DNA from: Verrucomicrobiaceae bacterium
Lineage (GTDB): Bacteria; Verrucomicrobiota; Verrucomicrobiae; Verrucomicrobiales; Akkermansiaceae
Reading direction: 5' to 3'
Assembly: GCA_003820635.1 (NCBI GenBank)
Contig: RPOS01000092.1
Location: 1-12,309, forward strand
Length of the DNA: 12,309 nt
In this document: piece by piece, positions 1-7,800 of the stretch
Layout of the letters: every line of letters starts with the position of its first letter
Position numbering within the stretch: position 1 is the stretch's first letter
Translations under genes and position numbers: made by a program
Notes under the pieces: generated by a model
What the model was told of the DNA's origin: nothing
Databases searched by the model: none
Seen by the model: the letters and a program-made list of their open reading frames with translations, nothing else

Positions 1-161
1 GGGCGAAACGCGAGCTGCTCAAGCCCGAGGCGCGGATTTCCGAGATCGCCTTCCTCATCGGCTATCAATCGCTCTCGCAGTTCAACCGGAGTTTCGCGCG
101 CATCGTGGGGCTGTCACCCACACTCTACCGCCGGGAGCGGCTTGAGCGCGCGGCCTCTTGA
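1..161 (+). CDS. AraC-family transcriptional regulator, C-terminal end (5' truncated by window edge)
   Basis: The open frame runs from base 3 to the TGA at 159-161 and encodes 52 residues. They match the second helix-turn-helix of AraC/XylS regulators: an ISEIAFLIGYQSLSQFNRSF stretch, then a GLSPTLYRR-type tail. In this family GY/F.S.SQFNR.F is the recognition-helix signature and G.SP..YR closes the DNA-binding domain. The ligand-sensing N-terminal part lies outside the window, so the effector and targets cannot be told. The gene ends 61 bases before the kinase start on the same strand, so co-transcription is possible but unproven. The family call is firm; specificity is unknown. Confidence 0.82.
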   Translation, partial: AKRELLKPEARISEIAFLIGYQSLSQFNRSFARIVGLSPTLYRRERLERAAS

Positions 162-222
162 GCCATGCGGCAAGCGGGATTACCGCCCGGCATCCATTTC
201 CACCACCCGAGGCCCGACCATC

Positions 223-2577
223 ATGGAAGAACGTTACGAAATCCGCGGAAAAATCGGCCAAGGCGGACTGGGCGCGGTTTACCGGGGCTACGACACGCGG
301 ATGAACCGTGAGGTCGCCATCAAGCGCATTTCAAAAAGCACCGGAGATCCCGCGCTGCAGGAGGAATCCACCCGCCAGCTCATGAAGGAAGCCGGCGCGC
401 TAGCCTCGCTCCAGCACCCACACATCGTCACCATCTATGATGTCGGCCAGGACGATGACGGGCCCTACGTGGTCATGGAACTCATCAGCGGCAAGACGCT
501 CGACGAACTCATCGAGCGCGCCCCGCTCACCTGGCCGGATTTCCGGGAACTCGCAATGCAGACGCAGGAGGCGCTGATCGCCGCCCAGGAACTCGACCTG
601 ATCCACAGCGACATTAAGCCGTCCAACCTGATGCTCACCTGGCTGCCCTCCGGGAAATTCCAGATCAAGATCGTGGACTTCGGGCTGGCCACGCTCACCC
701 AGTCTCAAAACCGGGAAGAACTGGAGGAGATGGAGGCGGTGTTCGGCTCGATTTTCTTCATGCCCCCCGAGCAATTCGAGCGGGTCCCGCTGGACGCGCG
801 CTCGGACATCTATTCGATGGGCTGCGTCTATTATCAGGCGCTGGCAGGAGTTTATCCCTTCGATGGCAAAACCGGGCAGGAAGTGATGCAGGCGCACCTG
901 AGCCACACGGTCAAGCCGCTGCAGGAACTGCGCTCCGACATCCCGCTCTGGGTGTGCGACTGGGTGATGTGGCAAATCAACCGCCTGCCACAGGACCGAC
1001 CGGAATCCGCCCGCGAGTCGCTCTCGGTTTTCCTGCAAAACGACAAGAATCCCAACCCCACCATGAGTCTGGGCACGGCACAGGCGCAGCAGAAGCGCCC
1101 GCGCCTGATCATCCCGGGAGCCGATCCGGTATCCGTGGCCACGGCCTCGGTGCCGGTGGCCAGCGCGGTGAAAGTGGCCGCTGATGAGGCCCCGGTCGCA
1201 AGACCCGCCGTTTCATCCGCCACCGCCGCAGTGCCGGTAGTGGCGCTCGCGGTTCCAGCCACTCCGGAGGAACCGCCGCAAGACAGCAAAACCCTCACCG
1301 CGCCCCAGCCGCTGATGCCGCCGGAGGGTTCCAAGCCGAGCGTTCACACCACCTCCCACGAGTTGCCGCCCGCAGAGCCCGAGCCCGCACCGGTGACCGT
1401 GGCCAAGGCGGTATCCGCACGAATCCACGTCCCGCCCGTGCCGCAAGCACCCGCTGGCAAGCGCAAGTTGTCCAATTCCAGCAAAACCGCCATCGCCGCC
1501 ATCCTTGCAGTGCTGGTCATCCTGCTCGGCTGGTTTCTACTGGATAAGAGCGGCAAGAACCGCGAGACCAAGCTTTACAACGAAATGATCCTGGAGGCCG
1601 CCAAGGGCGATGCCACCGAAGTCCCGGTCAATTCGCTCAAACTCGAGCTCCTGCTCAAGGCCGCCACCAACACCGGCGTGGTCGAGGCACGCCAGACGGT
1701 TTACAAGGCGCTGTTCCTTGCCAAAGCCACCGACGGCACCGATGTGGACGCGCGCATCGCCGAGTTCGCCACCACCCAGGAGATGCTGCCGGATGTGCGC
1801 GAGGTCCTCATCCGCGACGTGCTGCGCAAGCGCAAAAACCCCGCCGTGGTGCCCACGCTCATCGCCTACGCCAGCCGCAGCACCGAGGACCCGCGCTCCG
1901 CCGTCGCCGCCCTGCAGGCCGTGCGTTTCATGGCCGGCGACGAGCAGTTCGACAAGTTTCTCGAAGTGATCGAGGCCACCAAAAACGATGAAGTCCGCAA
2001 GGCAGCCGAGGAAACGCTGGCGCAGATCATCAAGAAATCTCCCGGCCGCGCCAACTTCGCCAACCGCCTGGCCACCGCTTATGAAGGCAGCGTGGATGAA
2101 GCGGTGCGCCATTCACTGCTCCGTCTGTTAGGCCGCTGCGGTGGAACCAAGGCGCAGGAACTCGTCCAGAAGGCGCTCGATGGAAACGAGGGCAAGGACA
2201 AGGTGGCCGCCATCATTTCGCTCGGCTCATGGGCTGACGACTCGGCCTTCCACCTGCTCGGCGATTTCATCGCCGGCACACGCGACGAGGACCTCCGCAA
2301 CCGGGCCTTCGCCTCGGCGCTCCGTTTCGTTTCCGATCCAGAGTCCGGCCTCAGCCCGGAGAGCCAGCAGGAAAAATGGACGCAGCTCGCCGGCCTGGCC
2401 AAGACCGGCAACGAGCAGTTCAACATCGTCCGCGGCCTTGCAAACTTCGAGGACGACTGGGCCATCAAGCTGCTGGAAGGCTTCATGGAGTCCGAGGACA
2501 ACAAGGTGGCGGACCTCGCGGAAAAAGCCATCGCACGGATCCGCGAGCAGCGACGCCTCAAGGAAAGCGACAAGTGA
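223..2577 (+). CDS. Transmembrane Ser/Thr protein kinase (PknB-like) with C-terminal HEAT-like region, HSD catalytic loop
   Basis: The protein has 784 residues if started at ATG 223, preferred because the kinase domain begins a few residues later; the frame is open back to a TTG at 142, inside the AraC gene end. Kinase domain is about residues 5-270: Gly-loop GQGGLGAV (12-19), VAIK lysine K34, likely helix-C Glu E57, catalytic loop HSDIKPSN (H128, D130, N135), DFG at 152-154 and a PPE in place of APE (181-183). The usual HRD Arg is Ser129, so this is a non-RD kinase. A Pro/Ala/Val-rich linker (about 285-415) leads to one membrane helix (about 423-443). The C-terminal 330 residues are alpha-helical with HEAT-like repeats, probably outside the cytoplasm and able to bind a ligand or partner. 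That topology is inferred from kinases of this layout. The stop lies 12 bases from the stop of the convergent desulfurase. Substrate unknown. Confidence 0.9.
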   Translation: MEERYEIRGKIGQGGLGAVYRGYDTRMNREVAIKRISKSTGDPALQEESTRQLMKEAGALASLQHPHIVTIYDVGQDDDGPYVVMELISGKTLDELIERAPLTWPDFRELAMQTQEALIAAQELDLIHSDIKPSNLMLTWLPSGKFQIKIVDFGLATLTQSQNREELEEMEAVFGSIFFMPPEQFERVPLDARSDIYSMGCVYYQALAGVYPFDGKTGQEVMQAHLSHTVKPLQELRSDIPLWVCDWVMWQINRLPQDRPESARESLSVFLQNDKNPNPTMSLGTAQAQQKRPRLIIPGADPVSVATASVPVASAVKVAADEAPVARPAVSSATAAVPVVALAVPATPEEPPQDSKTLTAPQPLMPPEGSKPSVHTTSHELPPAEPEPAPVTVAKAVSARIHVPPVPQAPAGKRKLSNSSKTAIAAILAVLVILLGWFLLDKSGKNRETKLYNEMILEAAKGDATEVPVNSLKLELLLKAATNTGVVEARQTVYKALFLAKATDGTDVDARIAEFATTQEMLPDVREVLIRDVLRKRKNPAVVPTLIAYASRSTEDPRSAVAALQAVRFMAGDEQFDKFLEVIEATKNDEVRKAAEETLAQIIKKSPGRANFANRLATAYEGSVDEAVRHSLLRLLGRCGGTKAQELVQKALDGNEGKDKVAAIISLGSWADDSAFHLLGDFIAGTRDEDLRNRAFASALRFVSDPESGLSPESQQEKWTQLAGLAKTGNEQFNIVRGLANFEDDWAIKLLEGFMESEDNKVADLAEKAIARIREQRRLKESDK

Positions 2578-2589
2578 ACTTGCCGCGCC

Positions 2590-3750
2590 TCAGGGCGTAT
2601 AGACCACCACCGGCCCCACGCCCGGGCCTTGGACGCGCCGCAGTTTCTCCACCGCCTTGCGCAGTGCCCCGGCCACGGCGCACGCGTCTTGTGGCGTGTT
2701 GAGTCTGGAAAAACTGATGCGCAGGCTGCTTTTCGCACGCGCCTCCGGGATACCCATCGCCAGCTGCACATGGGACGGCCGCTGCTTTCCCGTCATGCAG
2801 GCGGAGCCTGCGGAACAGGCTACGCCCGCCTCGTCTAACAGGATCAGCAGACCCGCCGCATCGCACTGGTCGAATGAAAGATGGCTGGTATTCGGCAAGC
2901 GGCGGGTCACATCCCCGTTCACGGTGACACCTGGAATTTCCGCCAGAACGCGCGCCTCAAAGGCATCCCGCACGGCCGCCACGGATGATGCGCCGGATTC
3001 CGTTAGAAAAGCCGCCGCAAGTCCGGCCGCCGCCCCCATGCCCACGATGCCCGCGGTGTTTTCCGTGCCGCTGCGCCGCCCGGCTTCCTGCCCGCCGCCG
3101 CGCAGGAGTGGCTCGAACTTCAGGCCGTCCCGCACATAAAGCGCACCCACACCCTTGGGGCCATGGAACTTGTGGGCCGAGAGCGAAAGCAGGTCCACGC
3201 CCGTCTCCTTCACATCCAGCGGCATCTTGCCCGCAGCTTGCACCGCGTCCGTGTGGACCGGAATGCCGCGCGCCCGGGCCAGCCCGACAAGCTGCCGCAG
3301 CGGCTGGATCACTCCGGTTTCGTTGTTTGCCGTCATGATCGAAACGAAGGCCGCTCCATCGAGCGCCGCGGCAAACGCCTCCACATCGATCACTCCACCG
3401 GCAGTCACCGGCACCCGCCGCACCTCGCGAGCCAGGCTTTCCGCGCATCTCAGCACCGCGCTGTGTTCGATGGCGGAAACCACCGCCGCACCCGGCCCGC
3501 ACAGCGCGTCGAGCGACCGCAGCGCCGTGTTCACGCTCTCGGTGCCGCAGCCGGTGAAAACCATTTCCTGGGGCTCCGCGCCGATCAAGCCGCCCACCCG
3601 CTCGCGGGCCTGGCAAATCGCCGCGCGCACAAGTTTCGCCGCCGCATAGGAGCCCGAGGGGTTCGCATAGCCCTGCCGCAGCCATGGCAGCATTTCATCG
3701 AGCACCTCCGGCAGGACCGGCGTCGTCGCATTCGCATCCGCATAAATCAC
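2590..3750 (-). CDS. Cysteine desulfurase, NifS/IscS type (PLP-dependent)
   Basis: The 386-residue length is normal for the family. It should convert L-cysteine to L-alanine and pass sulfur as a persulfide to Fe-S cluster or thio-cofactor pathways in the cytoplasm. Visible landmarks: N-terminal IYADANATTPV; EHSAV with the PLP-stacking His96; TANNETG (140-146); D168 in HTDAVQA; the Schiff-base Lys194 in SAHKFHGPKG; RGGGQE and RSGTEN (218-231); and the catalytic loop CSAGSACMTGK with persulfide Cys318, followed by PSHV. The start is a GTG (3750-3748): the frame is open back to a TGA shared with the upstream gene's stop, no ATG precedes it, and family members start at this MIY. It lies 54 bases after the M50-like gene, so the two may be one transcript. 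No iscU, nifU or tRNA-thiolation gene is adjacent, so the acceptor cannot be assigned; nifS or iscS are both possible symbols. Confidence 0.95.
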   Translation of the reverse strand: MIYADANATTPVLPEVLDEMLPWLRQGYANPSGSYAAAKLVRAAICQARERVGGLIGAEPQEMVFTGCGTESVNTALRSLDALCGPGAAVVSAIEHSAVLRCAESLAREVRRVPVTAGGVIDVEAFAAALDGAAFVSIMTANNETGVIQPLRQLVGLARARGIPVHTDAVQAAGKMPLDVKETGVDLLSLSAHKFHGPKGVGALYVRDGLKFEPLLRGGGQEAGRRSGTENTAGIVGMGAAAGLAAAFLTESGASSVAAVRDAFEARVLAEIPGVTVNGDVTRRLPNTSHLSFDQCDAAGLLILLDEAGVACSAGSACMTGKQRPSHVQLAMGIPEARAKSSLRISFSRLNTPQDACAVAGALRKAVEKLRRVQGPGVGPVVVYTP

Positions 3751-3804
3751 GCCGCAGCATCCAACTTCGCACTGCTTGATGGCAACCCGGAAAAAACCAG
3801 TCGC

Positions 3805-4737
3805 TCAAAACCGCCCGGCCGCATGCAGTTCCTCCATCAGCCACTGTGCCCGCCGCCAGAAGACGTCTCCCCACGTCGCCGCGTGCCGCAGCCACTCCAT
3901 GGCAAACTCCCGCGCATCGTGCAGCGGAGACTCCGCCGCCATGCACAACAGCGCCACCAACACCATCAGGTTGGACAGGTAAATCACCACCAGCGAGAGG
4001 AAAGTGCCGTTTTCCTTCAAGTCCGGCTGGTCCCGCGGGATCATCCACAAGGTCCACACCATGTGAAACGTCCACGTCACACCCATCGCCGCGTAAAACG
4101 CCAGATCCCAACCGGGTTTCAAATCCACCGTCAGCCGCAGCACCGCATAGGCCATCGCGCACACCACCGACCAGAATGGCACGAAATACGGCGAGAGCGC
4201 GATGATCAGGTTCGTCTTGTTCGTCGTGATGTAGCCACCCTCCGTGCTCACGTGGATGTTGCTCACCCGCCCGCGGAAAAGCACTACGAACGCCGCATGT
4301 GTCAACTCGTGGCCCAGCACATAGAGATAGAGAAACAGCGTTTGCAACAAGCCCGACCAGAACCAGCCAACCATCGAAAGCACGCCCAGCGCGAAATACC
4401 AGAACTCCGCCGTCTGCCAGAAACCACGCTCCACCGTCGCCTCCGAAAACCGCGAGAGAAACGTCCACGTCGTCACCCAGCACAAGGGCAGCAGCATCAG
4501 CGCCAGCATCCAGCGCATCATGCGCCGCGTCCACTCCACCGATGCCGCATCCTCATGCACGTGCGTTTCGGCGATCGCCGCCCACACCGATCTCGTCTCC
4601 CGCTTGCCGCTGCGGCGGTTCGCCCGCTCGTGCGCGCGTCGGTTTGCCAGGCTCAACATCTCCGCAAACGATGCCCCCTCGCGCCGTTGATTGCTCAGCG
4701 GCCGCCTTGCGCGGGTCTTGCTGCGTTGCTTCGCCAT
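3805..4737 (-). CDS. Membrane-embedded zinc metalloprotease-like protein (M50-like, HELTH motif)
   Basis: The protein has 310 residues. A basic, soluble N-terminus (1-70, many Arg/Lys) is followed by about six hydrophobic segments (roughly 75-95, 112-132, 134-155, 178-205, 212-232, 246-268). HELTH (H143, E144, H147) lies in a hydrophobic helix, LYVLGHELTHAAF, the HExxH zinc site expected of M50 (site-2-protease-like) enzymes. NLIIALSPYFVPFW (176-189) resembles the conserved membrane segment of M50-related families. A third zinc ligand is not certain; the Asp residues of DQPD (236-239) are candidates. If active it would cut membrane proteins within or near the bilayer. Start ATG 4737-4735 is the first in frame and faces purL across a 132-base divergent gap. 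A non-proteolytic HExxH membrane protein is the alternative. Substrate unknown. Confidence 0.72.
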   Translation of the reverse strand: MAKQRSKTRARRPLSNQRREGASFAEMLSLANRRAHERANRRSGKRETRSVWAAIAETHVHEDAASVEWTRRMMRWMLALMLLPLCWVTTWTFLSRFSEATVERGFWQTAEFWYFALGVLSMVGWFWSGLLQTLFLYLYVLGHELTHAAFVVLFRGRVSNIHVSTEGGYITTNKTNLIIALSPYFVPFWSVVCAMAYAVLRLTVDLKPGWDLAFYAAMGVTWTFHMVWTLWMIPRDQPDLKENGTFLSLVVIYLSNLMVLVALLCMAAESPLHDAREFAMEWLRHAATWGDVFWRRAQWLMEELHAAGRF

Positions 4738-4814
4738 GCCTCGGATCAGGTCGGCAAGCTATTTTGGAAATCTTAACAAATCAAGCGGCGAATCCGCCAC
4801 GTCCGCCATTCCTC

Positions 4815-4842
4815 TTGCCCTCGCGGGCCCGTGCTTTAGCAT
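4815..4842 (+). promoter_or_regulatory. Candidate sigma-70-type promoter for purL
   Basis: TTGCCC (4815-4820) and TAGCAT (4837-4842) are separated by 16 bases and lie 27 bases upstream of the purL ATG. Each matches the consensus at 4 of 6 positions. The divergent gap is only 132 bases and must hold signals for both purL and the M50-like gene. No PurR-type operator or purine riboswitch was recognised there. Weak evidence based on consensus matching alone. Confidence 0.33.
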
Positions 4843-4869
4843 CCGGCGCTTCCCCAAGCCACGCTGCTG

Positions 4870-7800
4870 ATGAACCGCATTTTCGTCGAAAAAAAGCCCG
4901 CCCACAACGCCGAGGCGCGCCACCTCCTGCATGACCTCCGCGAGTCGCTCGGCCTGCCCGGGCTGCGAAACGTCCGCGTCATCCAGCGCTATGAAACCGA
5001 CGGCCTCAGCGAGGCTGAATTCAATGAAGCCGCCACCCACATCCTCTCCGAGCCGCAGGTCGATGACATTTTTCGCGAGTTGACCATCAGCGGAAACGAA
5101 ACCGCCTTCGCCGTCGAGTATCTCCCGGGCCAGTTCGACCAACGCGCGGACTCCGCCGCCCAGTGCGTCCAGATCCTCACCGGCGGCGACCGCCCCGACG
5201 TTCATTCTGCCAAGATCATCGTTCTCGATGGCAATCTCTCCGCTGACGAAATCTCCGCCGTCAAAAACTACGTCATCAACGCCGTTGATTCGCACGAGAT
5301 CCCTGTGGCGGCGGATTGCATCCGCCAAGCCCCCCATACTCCCAAGGACGTCCGCACCCTCACCGGCTTCACCACAGCCGACCCTGCCTCCATCCGCTCC
5401 GAACACGGCCTCGCCATGTCCCCGGAAGACGTCGCCTTCTGCCAAAGCTACTTCCGCAACGAGGAAAACCGCGACCCCAGCATCACCGAGCTCAAAATGC
5501 TCGACACCTACTGGTCCGACCATTGCCGCCACACGACATTCCTAACAAAAATCGAAGACGTCACCTACGACGACCCCGCAGGCCCCGTCGCCCGCGCCTG
5601 GCAGACCTATCAGGATGTTAGAAACCAACTCGGCCGCGGCGACAAACCCGTCACCCTGATGGACATCGCCCTCATCGGCATGCGCGAACTCCGCGCCTCC
5701 GGCGAGCTCGACAACCTCGAAGTCTCCGAAGAAGTCAACGCCGCCTCCATCGTGGTCCCCGTCACCATCCAAAATTCAAAATCCAAAATCCAAAATTCCA
5801 CGACGGAGGAGTGGCTCGTCATGTTCAAAAACGAGACCCACAACCACCCCACCGAGATCGAGCCCTTCGGTGGTGCCGCCACCTGCCTCGGCGGCTGCAT
5901 CCGAGATCCGCTCTCCGGCCGCTCCTACGTCTATCAGGCCATGCGCGTCACCGGAGCGGGCGATCCTCTAACACCTTTTTCGGAAACCCTGCCCGGCAAG
6001 CTCCCGCAGAAGAAAATCTGCCAGACCGCGGCCCACGGCTACTCGTCCTACGGCAACCAGATCGGCCTCGCCACCGGCCAGGTCGCCGAAGTCTATCATC
6101 CGGGCTACGTCGCCAAACGCCTCGAAATCGGCGCCGTCGTCGCCGCCGCCCCGCGCGCCAACGTCTTCCGCGGCAGCCCCGCGCCCGGCGACGTCATCCT
6201 GCTCATCGGCGGCCGCACCGGACGCGACGGCGTCGGCGGTGCCACCGGCTCCTCCAAGGAACACGACGACAACGCGCTCGAAAACTCCGCCGAAGTCCAA
6301 AAAGGCGACGCTCCCACCGAGCGGAAAATCCAACGCCTGTTCCGCAACCCGGAACTCACCCGCAAAATCAAAATCTGCAACGACTTCGGCGCCGGCGGCG
6401 TCTCCGTGGCCATCGGAGAAATCGCCCCCTCGCTTGTGATCGATCTCGATGCCGTCCCGAAAAAATACGACGGCCTCGACGGCACCGAACTCGCCATTTC
6501 CGAATCCCAGGAACGCATGGCCGTCTGCGTGGATCCCAAGGAAATCGACTACTTCATCGCCGAGGCCGACAAGGAAAACCTCGAATGCGTCAAGGTCGCC
6601 GACGTCACCGACTCCGGCCGCCTCATCATGACCTGGCGCGGCCAAACCATCGTCAACCTCAGCCGCGCTTTCCTCGACACCAACGGCGTCCAGCAATCCG
6701 CCCGCATTCATGTGGCGCGGGCATCCTGCCCGCCGCCTTCCTCCACTTCTCACGCGGCACTTCTCACTTCTCACTTACGTTCCCTGAACATCACCTCCCA
6801 ACGCGGCCTAGGCGAAATGTTCGACGGCTCCGTCGGCGCGGGCACTGTCCTCTGGCCCTTCGGCGGCAAGCACCAGATCACCCCGCCGGACGCGATGGTT
6901 GCCAAGCTTCCCTTGTTGGAAGGCGACACCGACGTCTGCACCCACATGGCCTGGGGCTTCGATCCTTATCTATCAGAAAATTCCCCCTTCCACGGCGCGG
7001 TCTATGCCGTCACCGAATCCGTCTGCAAAATTGTCGCCTCCGGTGCGCGCCTTTCCGACATCCGCCTCACCCTCCAGGAATATTTCCCGAAACTCGGCAC
7101 CGATCCCAAACGCTGGGGACTCCCCTTCGCCGCGCTGTTAGGTGCCTTCCACGCCCAGCACAATCTCCGCCTCGCAGCCATCGGCGGCAAGGATTCGATG
7201 TCCGGCTCCTTCAACGACCTCGACGTTCCGCCGACGCTCGTCTCCTTCGCCCTCGCCCCCGGCAAAGCCAGCCTCGCGCTCAGCCCCGAGTTCAAACAAC
7301 CCGGCTCTCATGTCTCCCTCGTCACCATCCCCCGCAACGCCGACAACCTGCCCGACTTCGAAGCACTCAAACAAACCGCCGAAGCCCTCCACCAACTCAA
7401 CCAACAAGGCAAACTTCTATCCCTGCACCACATCGGCGCCCCCGGCCTCGCCGCCGCCCTCGCCAAATCCTGCTTCGGCAACCGCATCGGATTCATAAGT
7501 GGCGCGAGCGTCTCGCCCGCCGCCATCTATTCCGAAGCCTACTTCACCTTCCTCCTCGAACACGACCCCGTGGCGGCGGATTGCATCCGCCAAGCCCTCC
7601 CATCCGCGCAACAAATCGGCCACACCACCCCCGAGCCAGTCCTCATCCTCAACAACGAATCCCACCCCCTCGCCGATCTCCAATCCGCCTGGGAATCCAC
7701 CCTTGAACCCGTTTATCCCACCAAACCGGAATCTCCGTCTTCCCCCGGTGGCCTTGGCGTCTTGGCGGTTCAAAAATTCAACATTCAACATTCAACATCC

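Noticed and set aside
142..222. Upstream TTG start for the kinase
   Set aside because: It lies inside the AraC gene end and would add 27 non-conserved residues; ATG 223 fits the kinase N-terminus.
3163..4776. 537-codon plus-strand frame opposite the desulfurase and M50-like genes
   Set aside because: Arg/His/Gln/Pro-rich translation typical of an antisense shadow in G+C-rich DNA; the minus-strand genes have clear motifs.
4783..4799. GCGGCGAATCCGCCAC upstream of purL as a sixth hairpin element
   Set aside because: On the minus strand it starts GTGGC but only four bases pair around the loop; it does not fit the 7-3-7 layout.
5811..7706. 631-codon plus-strand frame overlapping purL
   Set aside because: Out-of-frame shadow made almost entirely of Arg, Pro and His; purL is unmistakable in its own frame.
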